Positions 7,606 through 17,120 of a DNA stretch of 64,000 nucleotides are shown piece by piece. Source of the DNA: Pseudomonas graminis (lineage in GTDB: Bacteria; Pseudomonadota; Gammaproteobacteria; Pseudomonadales; Pseudomonadaceae). Both the position numbers and the translations under genes were made by a program. Within the stretch, counting starts at the first letter, position 1. Each line of letters opens with the position of its first letter. The notes beneath the pieces were generated by a model that saw only the letters and a program-made list of their open reading frames with translations, was not told the DNA's origin and ran no database searches. The stretch spans positions 1 through 64,000 of the forward strand of contig NZ_MTSB01000017.1 of the NCBI RefSeq assembly GCF_002093745.1, read 5' to 3'.

Positions 7606-10056
7606 TCAGTCCAGCGCTTTCCAGATGTCGCCTGCGTATTCACGAATGGTCCGGTCCGAAGAGAACCAGCCCATGCGTGCGGTGTTGAGCACCGCCGAAC
7701 GCCACCATTCCTTGGAGTCGTGCCAGCGTTCTTCGACCTTGGCCTGAGCCGCCCAGTACGAATCGAAGTCGGCGCAGACCAGGAAGCGGTCATACGCCAG
7801 CAGCTCATCCACCAGGCCCACATAGCGGTTCGGGTCATCAGGCGAGAACACCCCGCCACGGATCGCCTGCAGCACATCGTTCAGACGTCCCGACGCAGCC
7901 ACGTCACCGTGAGCACTGAAGTCGCCTGCGCGCTTGCGTGCTTCAACCTGCTGCGACGTCATGCCGAAAATGAACATGTGTTCCAGGCCGACCTGTTCGC
8001 TCATTTCCACGTTGGCACCGTCCAGCGTGCCGATGGTCAGTGCGCCGTTGAGGCCGAACTTCATGTTACTGGTGCCCGATGCCTCCAGACCGGCCGTGGA
8101 AATCTGCTCGGAAAGGTCCGCTGCCGGGATGATGCTTTCGGCCAGGCTGACGTTGTAGTTAGGCATGAAGACGACTTTCAGCAGGCCGCGAACGGTCGGG
8201 TCGTTGTTCACGGTCCGTGCGATGTCGTTGGTCAGCTTGATGATCAGCTTGGCCGAGTGATAACTGGCGGCCGCCTTGCCCGCGAAGATCTTCACCCGCG
8301 GTACCCAGTCTGTGCCCGGTTCGGCACGAATGGCCTGATACAGCGCCACGGTGTGGAACAGGTTCAACAGTTGACGTTTGTATTCGTGAATCCGTTTGAC
8401 CTGAACATCGAACATCGCCGCCGGATTGACCGCAATGCCCAGCCGTTCATGAATGATCGCTGCCAGCGCACGTTTGCTGTGCAGACGCTGATCGGCCATC
8501 TGCTTGCGGAACGACGACTTGTCGGCGAACGGCTCCAGCTCTTTCAAACGTGTTTCGGCGTTGTCCAGCACATCCTCGCCCAGCGCTTCGACCAGCATTT
8601 CGGTGAGCTTCGGGTTGGCCTGGAACAACCAGCGGCGGAACGTGATGCCGTTGGTTTTGTTGTTGATCCGGTCCGGGTAGATTTTGTGCAGTTCGGCGAA
8701 CACCGTCTTGCGCATCAGCTGAGTGTGCAGCGCCGAAACGCCGTTGACGCTGTGCGACCCGAGGAACGCGAGGTTGCCCATGCGTACCCGGCGGCCGTTG
8801 TCTTCTTCGATCAGCGACACCGCGCGCAGCACATTGACGTCGTCGACACCTTTGGCGCGCAGCGTGTCGATGTGCTGTGCGTTGATCAGGTAGATGATCT
8901 GCATGTGGCGCGGCAGCATCCGCTCCATCAGGCCGACTGACCAGGTCTCCAGCGCTTCCGGCAGCAGCGTGTGGTTGGTGTAACCAAGGGTGCCAACGGT
9001 GATTTTCCAGGCGGTGTCCCATGGAATATTGTGGTTGTCGATCAACTGACGCATCAGTTCGGCAACCGCAATCGAAGGGTGCGTGTCGTTCATCTGGATC
9101 GCAGCATGATCGGCCAGGTCGGTCAGCGTGGCGTGCTGGTTCAGGTGACGACGCAGCAAGTCCTGCAACGATGCGGACACGAAGAAGTATTCCTGACGCA
9201 GGCGCAGTTCCTGGCCCGCTTCGGTCGCGTCGTTCGGGTACAGCACACGGGAAATGCTTTCCGCGCGCACGACTTCAGCCACCGCGCCAAAGTGATCGCC
9301 CGCGTTGAAGCGCTCCAGGTGCAGGTCTTCTACCGCACGGGCGCGCCACAGGCGCAAGGTGTTGACGCTCTTGCCGCGCCAGCCCACCACGGGGGTGTCA
9401 TAGGCGATGGCCCGGACCGTTTCGCCCGGACGCCAGGCGTGGCGTGCCTCACCGGTTTCAGACGTCACCGTGTCGACGCTGCCGCCGAAGCCAATCGAAT
9501 ACACCACTTCAGGGCGCTCGAATTCCCACGGGTTGCCGAAGTCCAGCCAGTTCTCGGTCTGTTCCTGCTGCCAGCCATCGACGATGCCCTGACGAAACAA
9601 ACCGTGTTCGTAACGGATGCCATAACCGTGGCCCGCGATGCCGAGGGTCGACATGCTTTCCATGAAACAGGCGGCCAGACGGCCAAGGCCGCCGTTGCCC
9701 AGCGCTGCATCCGGTTCGAGCAGGCGGATACGTTCGATGTCCACACCGAGCTCGGTCAGTGCTTCGCGGGCGACTTCCAGCAGACCGAGGTTGCTCAGGC
9801 TGTCATACAGCAGCCGGCCGATCAGGAATTCCAGGGACAAGTAGTAAACGCGCTTCTGGACCTTGCGATAAATCTGTCGCGTGTGGTCCATCCAGTGTTC
9901 GACCATGTGGTCACGGGCGGCGAGTGCAACGGCTTCAAACCAGTCATGCTCAAACGCATGGGCGGGGTCCTTGCCCACCGAGTAGGTGAGTTTGGCGAGT
10001 ACGGCGGCGCGGAAAGCAGCCACATCAGCGTCACGAACAAGTGGTTCCTGAGACAT
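7606..10056 (-). CDS. glgP: Glycogen/alpha-glucan phosphorylase
   Basis: Removes glucose from the non-reducing ends of glycogen or maltodextrin as glucose-1-phosphate, using pyridoxal phosphate. At 816 residues it is full length. It contains the conserved LGNGGLGRLAACFMESM segment, the ALTIGTLDGANVEM segment and the pyridoxal-lysine region (EASGTSNMKFGLNGA) near residue 670. No other glycogen gene lies nearby, so it stands alone between a REP array and the divergent pip gene. In P. aeruginosa the equivalent backbone position lacks glgP, so its placement here seems lineage specific (inference). Confidence 0.97.
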   Translation of the reverse strand: MSQEPLVRDADVAAFRAAVLAKLTYSVGKDPAHAFEHDWFEAVALAARDHMVEHWMDHTRQIYRKVQKRVYYLSLEFLIGRLLYDSLSNLGLLEVAREALTELGVDIERIRLLEPDAALGNGGLGRLAACFMESMSTLGIAGHGYGIRYEHGLFRQGIVDGWQQEQTENWLDFGNPWEFERPEVVYSIGFGGSVDTVTSETGEARHAWRPGETVRAIAYDTPVVGWRGKSVNTLRLWRARAVEDLHLERFNAGDHFGAVAEVVRAESISRVLYPNDATEAGQELRLRQEYFFVSASLQDLLRRHLNQHATLTDLADHAAIQMNDTHPSIAVAELMRQLIDNHNIPWDTAWKITVGTLGYTNHTLLPEALETWSVGLMERMLPRHMQIIYLINAQHIDTLRAKGVDDVNVLRAVSLIEEDNGRRVRMGNLAFLGSHSVNGVSALHTQLMRKTVFAELHKIYPDRINNKTNGITFRRWLFQANPKLTEMLVEALGEDVLDNAETRLKELEPFADKSSFRKQMADQRLHSKRALAAIIHERLGIAVNPAAMFDVQVKRIHEYKRQLLNLFHTVALYQAIRAEPGTDWVPRVKIFAGKAAASYHSAKLIIKLTNDIARTVNNDPTVRGLLKVVFMPNYNVSLAESIIPAADLSEQISTAGLEASGTSNMKFGLNGALTIGTLDGANVEMSEQVGLEHMFIFGMTSQQVEARKRAGDFSAHGDVAASGRLNDVLQAIRGGVFSPDDPNRYVGLVDELLAYDRFLVCADFDSYWAAQAKVEERWHDSKEWWRSAVLNTARMGWFSSDRTIREYAGDIWKALD

Positions 10057-10222
10057 CGATACAACCTCAAGTAGTCTGACGAATGGGATATGGGATTCTT
10101 AGACTGTAGGCGTGTCGTCAGTTATTTCCTGAAAATTAGAGAAATAAATCGGTTTACGACTCACGCTTCGACCCAGCTTAACGGCTCTGGTTCGCGAACT
10201 GTTCAAATTGGTAAATCACTTG

Positions 10223-10248
10223 CATTGATCGTTCCATCCCGATCAATG
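10223..10248. promoter_or_regulatory. Operator-like dyad between glgP and pip
   Basis: CATTGATC - GTTCCATCCC - GATCAATG: a perfect 8-base inverted repeat with a 10-base spacer in the divergent 280-base gap between glgP (start 10056) and pip (start 10337). The spacing would fit a dimeric repressor or activator site. The rest of the gap is AT-richer and presumably holds both promoters. Confidence 0.4.
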
Positions 10249-10336
10249 ACGTGCAGCATGCTCATTCTTCGTTTCGGGTTTATGATGCCCCACGGCAGAA
10301 TAATAGAAGCCTCTGAACTGGACTTATGGAGCACTT

Positions 10337-11308
10337 ATGCAGACTTTGTACCCGCAGATCAAACCCTACGCCCGGCACGATCTGGCCGTGGAACAACCGC
10401 ATGTGCTTTACGTCGATGAAAGCGGTTCGCCTGAAGGTTTGCCTGTGGTGTTCATCCACGGCGGTCCCGGTTCCGGGTGCGATGCGCACAGCCGCTGCTA
10501 CTTCGACCCCAATCTCTACCGCATCATTACGTTCGATCAGCGCGGGTGCGGTCGTTCCACGCCCCATGCCAGCCTGGAAAACAATACCACCTGGAAGCTG
10601 GTAGAAGACCTCGAGCGGATTCGCGAGCACCTGGGCATTGAAAAGTGGGTGCTGTTCGGCGGTTCGTGGGGTTCAACGCTGTCGCTGGCTTACGCCCAGA
10701 CGCACCCGGATCGCGTGCATGCGCTGATCCTGCGTGGCGTATTTCTGGCACGCCAGCAGGAAATCGACTGGTTTTATCAGGCCGGGGCGAGCCGTCTGTT
10801 TCCTGACTACTGGCAGGATTACGTCGCGCCGATCCCGATGGATGAGCGCGACAACCTTCTGGCTGCTTTCTATAAGCGCCTTACCGGTCCGGACCAGATC
10901 GCCCAGATGCATGCCGCCAAGGCCTGGTCCACCTGGGAGGGTCGCTGCGCCACCTTGCGCCCCAATCCGCAGGTGGTTGATCGCTTCGCCGAGCCGCACC
11001 GCGCGCTGTCCATCGCGCGCATCGAATGTCATTACTTCATGAACAACGCCTTTCTGGAAGAAAACCAGCTCATCCGCGACATGCCGAAGATTGCACACCT
11101 GCCGGCCATCATCGTTCACGGTCGATACGACGTGATCTGCCCGCTGGACAACGCGTGGGAGCTTCATCAGAACTGGCCCGGCAGCGAGTTGCAGGTGATC
11201 CGCGAGGCCGGGCATTCGGCCTCCGAGCCTGGCATCGCCGATGCGCTGGTGCGTGCGGCCGCGCAGGTTGCACAGAATCTTCTCGATCTGCCGCCCGAAG
11301 AGGCCTGA
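10337..11308 (+). CDS. pip: Prolyl aminopeptidase (proline iminopeptidase)
   Basis: A cytoplasmic serine peptidase that releases N-terminal proline from peptides. The 323-residue alpha/beta-hydrolase carries the oxyanion motif HGGPGSGCD (41-49), the nucleophile elbow GGSWGS with Ser110, an acidic residue in VHGRYDVICP and the C-terminal His in EAGHSASEPG, completing the S33 triad. The start ATG has GGAGCACTT before it. It is followed by dtd 41 bases downstream in the same direction, the order also found in other pseudomonads, so the two are probably cotranscribed. Confidence 0.96.
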   Translation: MQTLYPQIKPYARHDLAVEQPHVLYVDESGSPEGLPVVFIHGGPGSGCDAHSRCYFDPNLYRIITFDQRGCGRSTPHASLENNTTWKLVEDLERIREHLGIEKWVLFGGSWGSTLSLAYAQTHPDRVHALILRGVFLARQQEIDWFYQAGASRLFPDYWQDYVAPIPMDERDNLLAAFYKRLTGPDQIAQMHAAKAWSTWEGRCATLRPNPQVVDRFAEPHRALSIARIECHYFMNNAFLEENQLIRDMPKIAHLPAIIVHGRYDVICPLDNAWELHQNWPGSELQVIREAGHSASEPGIADALVRAAAQVAQNLLDLPPEEA

Positions 11309-11349
11309 CAGCCTCCTGATCCTTAAGTGTTGAGTCCGGAAATGCCTGT

Positions 11350-11787
11350 ATGAAAGGTTTGTTGCAGCGCGTGCGAAATGCACGCGTCGAAGTGCAAAGC
11401 GAAGTCGTCGGCGCCATTGATCACGGCATACTGGTGCTGGTTGGAATAGAACCTCAAGACACCCGCGCCAGTGCCGATAAGTTGCTGCACAAGCTGCTCA
11501 ATTATCGTGTGTTCAGCGATGCCGAGGGCAAGATGAACCTGTCGTTGCGTGAGGTGAACGGCGGCCTGTTGCTGGTTTCGCAATTCACGCTGGCGGCCGA
11601 TACCAAAAGCGGGCTGCGGGCGGGGTTCTCGAAAGCGGCTGCTCCGGCACTGGGCGCCGAGTTGTTCGACTATTTATTGAGTCAGGCCAGAATCGCGCAT
11701 CCGGTTGTAGCGTCGGGCCAATTTGGTGCGGACATGCAGGTACACCTGATAAACGACGGCCCTGTGACGTTTTTGTTTGATACATAA
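11350..11787 (+). CDS. dtd: D-aminoacyl-tRNA deacylase
   Basis: Hydrolyses D-aminoacyl-tRNAs (and glycyl-tRNA-Ala) to prevent incorporation of the wrong stereoisomer. The 145-residue length is typical. It has the active-site motif SQFTLAAD (residues ~75-82) and a C-terminal NDGPVTF, the Gly-Pro segment that gives chiral selectivity by main-chain contacts. Lies in a pip-dtd unit. Confidence 0.97.
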   Translation: MKGLLQRVRNARVEVQSEVVGAIDHGILVLVGIEPQDTRASADKLLHKLLNYRVFSDAEGKMNLSLREVNGGLLLVSQFTLAADTKSGLRAGFSKAAAPALGAELFDYLLSQARIAHPVVASGQFGADMQVHLINDGPVTFLFDT

Positions 11788-11800
11788 ACGATGATTCTTT

Positions 11801-11828
11801 CCACACCCCCGGTTTATCGGGGGTGTGG
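11801..11828 (+). terminator. Hairpin after dtd
   Basis: A perfect 11-base stem (CCACACCCCCG / CGGGGGTGTGG, 6-base loop) lies 13 bases after the dtd stop. It lacks an adjacent T run, so intrinsic termination is probable but not certain. Confidence 0.55.
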
Positions 11829-12047
11829 GTGATAAATTCTTTGTGATACCTGATGCGTTGTCACGCGCGCTACTGGATAATCGCGCGTTACGGGGATCGG
11901 CACTGTTGGTCCATTTGTATGACAAAAGCGGTTCTGACGTCCGGTTGGGGAATCATTAAGCCCATTCGGAGTCGGAACAATGCTCGCCAACCCGGCATTC
12001 GATAGCTGGCCGTTGGTTTCTTCATCTGTTTTCGGCGAGGGTTGCTC

Positions 12048-13985
12048 GTGATTGTTAGTCCCTGTGATGCTCCAAAAACACCTGTCAAGCGGTTGCGCAA
12101 TGCGCTTCTTGCTGGCTCGGCCCTTGTGTGTCTGTTCAGTGCAGGCCAGCTGTGGGCGTTCAGTCTTGATGATGTAGCGGCAAAGGCCAAAGAAATGGCC
12201 GGGCAGAAGTTCGAGGCTCCGCGGAGCAATCTGCCGAACGAACTGCGCGAAATGAAGTTCGCCGACTACCAGAAGATCCGCTTCCGTGATGACAAGGCCG
12301 AATGGGCGGGCGAAAAGACGCCGTTCAAAATATCGTTCTATCACCAGGGCATGCACTTCGACACGCCGGTCAAGATCAACGAAGTCACCGCGACCAGCGT
12401 CGACGAAATCAAGTACGACCCGAGTCGTTTCGACTTCGGCGACCTGAAGATCGACCCGAAATCCACCGAGAAGCTGGGTTATGCCGGCTTCCGTGTCCTG
12501 TATCCGATCAACAAGGATGACAAGCAGGACGAAATCATGACCATGCTGGGCGCGAGCTACTTCCGCGTGATCGGCAAGGGTCAGGTGTACGGTCTGTCCG
12601 CACGCGGCATGGCCATCGACACCGCGCTGCCATCGGGCGAAGAGTTTCCGCGCTTCAAGGAATTCTGGATCGAGAAGCCAGGCCCGGATGACAACCATCT
12701 GGTGATCTTCGCGCTGCTCGACTCGCCACGTGCTACGGGTGCGTACCAGTTGACCCTGCGTCCTGGCACCAACACCCTGGTTGACGTAAAATCGCGCATG
12801 TTCCTGCGTGACAAGGTCACCAAGCTGGGCGTTGCTCCGTTGACCAGCATGTTCCTGTTCGGCGCCAACCAGCCATCGCGTGTGCCTAACTTCCGTCGCG
12901 AACTGCATGACTCCAGCGGTCTGTCGATTCAGGCTGCCAATGGTCAGTGGCTGTGGCGCCCGTTGAACAACCCTAAACACCTGTCCGTCAGCAGCTTCTC
13001 GGTCGAGAACCCGCGTGGTTTCGGTCTGCTGCAGCGCGGTCGCGACTTCAGTCAGTACGAAGACCTCGATGACCGCTACGACAAGCGCCCAAGCGCCTGG
13101 ATCGAGCCGAAGGGTGACTGGGGCAAAGGGACTGTCGATCTGGTCGAGATTCCGACTGCCGACGAAACCAACGACAACATCGTAGCGTTCTGGAAGCCTG
13201 ATACGCTGGCCGCTCCAGGCGAACAGATGAGCTTCGATTACCGTCTGCACTGGACCATGCAGGAAAACTCGATTCACTCGCCGGACCTGGGCTGGGTCAA
13301 GCAGACTCAACGCTCCATCGGTGATGTGCGTCAGTCCAACCTGGTTCGTCAGCCGGATGGCAGCCTTGCGTTCCTGGTCGACTTCGTTGGCCCGGTGTTG
13401 GCCGCCTTGCCGGAAGACAAGACCATTCGCAGCCAGGTGACCACCGACGACAACGTCGAGCTGGTTGAAAACAACCTGCGTTACAACCCGGTCACCAAGG
13501 GCTATCGCCTGACCCTGCGCGTCAAGGTCAAGGATTCCAGCAAGCCGACCGAGATGAGCGCTTACCTGCTGCGTGAAATCCCTGCCGAACCGGGCAAGGA
13601 ACCTGCGCTGCTCGTGGCTGATAAAGCCGACGAGAAGAAAGCCGCCTCCAAGGAAGCTGCCTCTAAAGAAGCTGCCAAGCCGGCCGCCTCTAAAGAGTCT
13701 GCCAACGACCAGGTAGAGATCGCCAAGGCCGACGCGCCGAAGCCTGAAGCCGCCAAGCCCGACGCTGCCAAACCTGAAGCCGGCAAAGCCGACGCCTCCA
13801 AGGCAGACGCCGCGAAAGGCGACACTGCCAAGGCTGACGCAGCCAAGGCCGATGGCGCCAAGGCGAAGGACGGTAAAGAGAATCAGCAGCCTGAAACCGA
13901 GGCAGCGCCCACCCATCCGGAACCGGCCAAGACGTTGCAAGTCATGACCGAGACCTGGAACTATCAGTTGCCAAGCGATGAGTAA
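12048..13985 (+). CDS. opgG: Glucan biosynthesis protein G, periplasmic
   Basis: Periplasmic protein for osmoregulated periplasmic glucan (OPG) synthesis, acting on the glucan backbone made by OpgH; opgGH corresponds to the hrpM locus needed for plant disease in P. syringae. The 645-residue product starts at a GTG (12048) after a GAGGG site; a TTG at 12042 is the alternative. A signal peptide (core [18 protein letters not shown]) precedes [10 protein letters not shown]. The MdoG body extends to about residue 520. A ~105-residue Ala/Lys/Pro-rich low-complexity stretch (about 13610-13930) then interrupts it before the family's normal C-terminal strand [12 protein letters not shown]. The gene overlaps opgH by 8 bases. 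Confidence 0.97.
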   Translation: MIVSPCDAPKTPVKRLRNALLAGSALVCLFSAGQLWAFSLDDVAAKAKEMAGQKFEAPRSNLPNELREMKFADYQKIRFRDDKAEWAGEKTPFKISFYHQGMHFDTPVKINEVTATSVDEIKYDPSRFDFGDLKIDPKSTEKLGYAGFRVLYPINKDDKQDEIMTMLGASYFRVIGKGQVYGLSARGMAIDTALPSGEEFPRFKEFWIEKPGPDDNHLVIFALLDSPRATGAYQLTLRPGTNTLVDVKSRMFLRDKVTKLGVAPLTSMFLFGANQPSRVPNFRRELHDSSGLSIQAANGQWLWRPLNNPKHLSVSSFSVENPRGFGLLQRGRDFSQYEDLDDRYDKRPSAWIEPKGDWGKGTVDLVEIPTADETNDNIVAFWKPDTLAAPGEQMSFDYRLHWTMQENSIHSPDLGWVKQTQRSIGDVRQSNLVRQPDGSLAFLVDFVGPVLAALPEDKTIRSQVTTDDNVELVENNLRYNPVTKGYRLTLRVKVKDSSKPTEMSAYLLREIPAEPGKEPALLVADKADEKKAASKEAASKEAAKPAASKESANDQVEIAKADAPKPEAAKPDAAKPEAGKADASKADAAKGDTAKADAAKADGAKAKDGKENQQPETEAAPTHPEPAKTLQVMTETWNYQLPSDE

Positions 13986-16557
13986 TTCTCAACTGGTGCC
14001 CGTGTCTCTGAACGAGTACCTGGCACATCTACCGATGAGCGACGCGCAGCGGGCAGAACTTGCCAGCTGCAAGACCTTCGCCGAGTTGCATGAGCGCCTT
14101 TCGGCACAGCCTGTCAACGATCCTGCCGAGGCCGCCCAGGCTTCGGTGGGGCGTCGCCTGACGCTGTCCGCAGAAGACCTGGAAGAAGCCGAGATGCTCG
14201 GCGTCGATGCCAGCGGTCGTCTGTGCCTTAAAGCCACGCCGCCGATTCGTCGGACCAAGGTGGTGCCCGAGCCGTGGCGCACCAACATTCTGGTGCGTGG
14301 CTGGCGTCGTCTGACCGGCAAGACCAACCCGCCCAAGCCGGATCATGACGATCTGCCTCGGGATTTGCCGAAGTCGCGCTGGCGCACCGTCGGTTCGATT
14401 CGCCGCTACATTCTGCTGATCCTGATGCTGGGTCAGACGATTGTGGCGGGCTGGTACATGAAAGGCATTCTGCCGTATCAGGGCTGGTCGCTGGTTTCGC
14501 TGGACGAAATCACCCGCCAGACCTTTGTGCAGACTGCGCTTCAGGTCATGCCATACGCACTTCAGACCAGCATTCTGTTGCTGTTCGGGATTCTGTTCTG
14601 CTGGGTATCGGCGGGTTTCTGGACTGCGCTGATGGGCTTTCTGGAATTGCTCACCGGTCGCGACAAGTACCGTATCTCGGGTGCCAGCGCCGGTAACGAG
14701 CCGATCGAAGCCGGTGCCCGCACCGCGCTGGTCATGCCGATCTGCAACGAAGACGTGCCGCGGGTTTTCGCCGGTCTGCGTGCTACGTTCGAATCGGTGG
14801 CGGCCACCGGCAGCCTGGACCGCTTCGACTTCTTCGTGCTCAGCGACACCAACGAGACCGATATTGCGGTGGCCGAGCAGCAGGCCTGGCTGGACGTATG
14901 CCGCGAGATCAAAGGTTTCGGCAGCATCTTCTATCGCCGTCGTCGCCGTCGCGTAAAACGTAAAAGCGGCAACCTGGATGACTTCTGCCGTCGCTGGGGG
15001 GGTGAATACCGTTACATGGTCGTGCTCGATGCCGACAGCGTCATGAGCGGTGAGTGCCTGACCAGTCTGGTTCGCTTGATGGAAGCCACGCCAGACGCCG
15101 GTATCATCCAGACCGCGCCACGTGCTTCGGGCATGGACACGCTGTATGCGCGCATGCAGCAGTTTGCTACCCGGGTTTATGGTCCGCTGTTCACGGCCGG
15201 CCTGCACTTCTGGCAGCTGGGTGAATCCCACTACTGGGGTCACAACGCGATCATCCGCATGAAGCCGTTCATCGAGCACTGCGCCTTGGCGCCGTTGCCC
15301 GGTAAAGGTGCGTTCGCCGGTGCCATTCTGTCTCACGACTTCGTCGAAGCGGCGCTGATGCGTCGTGCCGGCTGGGGCGTGTGGATTGCCTACGATCTGC
15401 CGGGCAGTTACGAAGAATTGCCGCCGAACCTGCTCGACGAACTCAAGCGTGACCGCCGCTGGTGCCACGGCAACCTGATGAACTTCAGGCTGTTCCTGGT
15501 CAAGGGCATGCACCCGGTTCACCGTGCGGTGTTCCTGACCGGTGTCATGTCGTATCTGTCGGCGCCGTTATGGTTCTTCTTCCTGGTGCTGTCCACCGCC
15601 TTGCTGGCAGTGAACACGCTGATGGAGCCGACCTACTTCCTTGAACCGCGTCAGCTGTATCCATTGTGGCCGCAGTGGCATCCGGAAAAAGCCGTCGCGC
15701 TGTTTTCGACCACCATTGTTCTGCTGTTCCTGCCTAAACTGCTCAGCGTCATTCTGATCTGGGCCAAAGGCGCGAAAGGCTTCGGCGGCAAGTTCAAGGT
15801 AACGGTTTCGATGTTGCTGGAAATGCTGTTCTCGGTGCTGCTGGCGCCGGTGCGCATGCTGTTCCACACCCGTTTCGTACTGGCTGCTTTCCTGGGCTGG
15901 GCTGCGACCTGGAACTCCCCGCAACGCGACGACGACTCCACGCCCTGGATCGAAGCGGTCAAGCGTCATGGCCCGCAAACGTTGCTGGGTGCGTGCTGGG
16001 CACTGTTGGTGTTCTGGCTGAACCCGAGCTTCCTGTGGTGGCTGGCGCCGATCGTGGTGTCGTTGATGCTGTCGATTCCGGTGTCGGTGATTTCCAGCCG
16101 TACCGGTCTGGGCCTGAAAGCGCGTGACGAGAAATTCTTCCTGATTCCTGAAGAGTTCGAGCCGCCGCAAGAGCTGATCTCTACCGATCAGTACACCCAC
16201 GAGAACCGCTGGCACGCCCTGAAACAAGGCTTCATTCGGGCCGTGGTCGATCCTCGTCAAAACGCACTGGCGTGCGCCTTGGCCACCTCGCGTCACCGTC
16301 AGGCACAACCGATTGAAGTGGTGCGGATGGAGCGGGTTGATCATGCGCTCAAAGTCGGTCCGGCAAAACTCAGCAACCAGGAACGCCTGATGCTGCTGAG
16401 CGACCCGGTCGCCCTGGGCCGCCTGCACGAGCGGGTCTGGAGCGAAGGTCACGAAGAGTGGCTGGCCGCGTGGAGGGCTTCCATCGAAGCCGACCCACAC
16501 GCGCCGCTGCTGCCTTTGCAGCCTGCTGTGAAAGCACCGGAGCCGGTTCTGGTCTAA
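13978..16557 (+). CDS. opgH: Glucan glucosyltransferase H
   Basis: Inner-membrane family-2 glucosyltransferase that polymerises the beta-1,2-glucan backbone of OPGs from UDP-glucose. The 859-residue protein has a cytoplasmic N-terminal region, two membrane helices (~residues 140-160 and 190-220), a large cytoplasmic GT2 domain with the conserved acidic motifs ([27 protein letters not shown]) and [10 protein letters not shown] as the QxxRW-type motif, then several further membrane helices (residues ~510-700). Its ATG lies inside the end of opgG, indicating coupled translation. Together with OpgG it makes glucans that affect osmotic adaptation, motility and virulence in P. syringae. Confidence 0.98.
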   Translation: MSNSQLVPVSLNEYLAHLPMSDAQRAELASCKTFAELHERLSAQPVNDPAEAAQASVGRRLTLSAEDLEEAEMLGVDASGRLCLKATPPIRRTKVVPEPWRTNILVRGWRRLTGKTNPPKPDHDDLPRDLPKSRWRTVGSIRRYILLILMLGQTIVAGWYMKGILPYQGWSLVSLDEITRQTFVQTALQVMPYALQTSILLLFGILFCWVSAGFWTALMGFLELLTGRDKYRISGASAGNEPIEAGARTALVMPICNEDVPRVFAGLRATFESVAATGSLDRFDFFVLSDTNETDIAVAEQQAWLDVCREIKGFGSIFYRRRRRRVKRKSGNLDDFCRRWGGEYRYMVVLDADSVMSGECLTSLVRLMEATPDAGIIQTAPRASGMDTLYARMQQFATRVYGPLFTAGLHFWQLGESHYWGHNAIIRMKPFIEHCALAPLPGKGAFAGAILSHDFVEAALMRRAGWGVWIAYDLPGSYEELPPNLLDELKRDRRWCHGNLMNFRLFLVKGMHPVHRAVFLTGVMSYLSAPLWFFFLVLSTALLAVNTLMEPTYFLEPRQLYPLWPQWHPEKAVALFSTTIVLLFLPKLLSVILIWAKGAKGFGGKFKVTVSMLLEMLFSVLLAPVRMLFHTRFVLAAFLGWAATWNSPQRDDDSTPWIEAVKRHGPQTLLGACWALLVFWLNPSFLWWLAPIVVSLMLSIPVSVISSRTGLGLKARDEKFFLIPEEFEPPQELISTDQYTHENRWHALKQGFIRAVVDPRQNALACALATSRHRQAQPIEVVRMERVDHALKVGPAKLSNQERLMLLSDPVALGRLHERVWSEGHEEWLAAWRASIEADPHAPLLPLQPAVKAPEPVLV

Positions 16558-16574
16558 CAAACCGCCCGGCAACG

Positions 16575-16609
16575 AAAAAGCCCCTGAAGCACTGCTTCAG
16601 GGGCTTTTT
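16575..16609 (+). terminator. Intrinsic terminator of opgGH
   Basis: AAAAAGCCCCTGAAGC - ACT - GCTTCAGGGGCTTTTT, an 11-base GC-rich stem plus A/T flanks and a T run, 18 bases after the opgH stop. Confidence 0.95.
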
Positions 16610-16653
16610 ATTGGGCTCGCTGCGGTGAATAACGTCGTACGAGGACGCAGAAC

Positions 16654-16683
16654 GAGATTATCCAGCGTGGGAGCGATAATCTC
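16654..16683. repeat. 9-base inverted repeat at the edge of the 172-bp array
   Basis: GAGATTATC - CAGCGTGGGAGC - GATAATCTC, a perfect inverted repeat at the left boundary of the tandem repeat. Later copies have GATAACCTC at the same place, so this arm is specific to the left edge. Confidence 0.7.
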
Positions 16684-17115
16684 AGTGACGCGGAGCATGT
16701 GTACGGTAGTTGAGATCATCGTTCCTCACGCTCCAGCGTGGGAATGCTTTGGGTGACGCTCTGCGTCACAGATGTGCGCCGCACCGCAGAATCAAGATCG
16801 GACGCGGAGCGTCCAGAACGGCGCTACCACGCTGGAGCGTGGGAGCGATAACCTCAGTGACGCGGAGCATGTGTACGGTAGTTGAGATCATCGTTCCTCA
16901 CGCTCCAGCGTGGGAATGCTTTGGGTGACGCTCTGCGTCACAGATGTGCGCCGCACCGCAGAATCAAGATCGGACGCGGAGCGTCCAGAACGGCGCTACC
17001 ACGCTGGAGCGTGGGAGCGATAACCTCAGTGACGCGGAGCATGTGTACGGTAGTTGAGATCATCGTTCCTCACGCTCCAGCGTGGGAATGCTTTGGGTGA
17101 CGCTCCGTGTCACAG
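16684..17115. repeat. 172-bp tandem repeat, about 2.5 copies
   Basis: Copies start at 16684, 16856 and 17028; the first two appear identical over long stretches and the third is cut off at the stop of the chemoreceptor gene. Each unit holds palindromes: CACGCTCCAGCGTGGGAATGC, GTGACGCTCTGCGTCAC, GGACGCGGAGCGTCC and CCACGCTGGAGCGTGG. The array fills the convergent gap between opgH and the methyl-accepting protein gene (563 bases with the terminator). It is noncoding; short open frames in it simply repeat with the period. Confidence 0.93.
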
Positions 17116-17120
17116 GTCCG

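Noticed and set aside
6858..7877. Short open frames in the REP array and glgP end
   Set aside because: Translations are built from repeat sequence (repeated QAHSH, LLAKRPAPLPQQ) and run into glgP on the wrong frame.
11814..13940. A 708-codon open frame antisense to opgG
   Set aside because: Gly/Leu/Arg-rich translation that mirrors the Ala/Lys region of opgG; not a gene.
16710..17100. Two identical short open frames in the 172-bp array
   Set aside because: They repeat exactly with the array period; they are a product of the repeat, not a duplicated gene.
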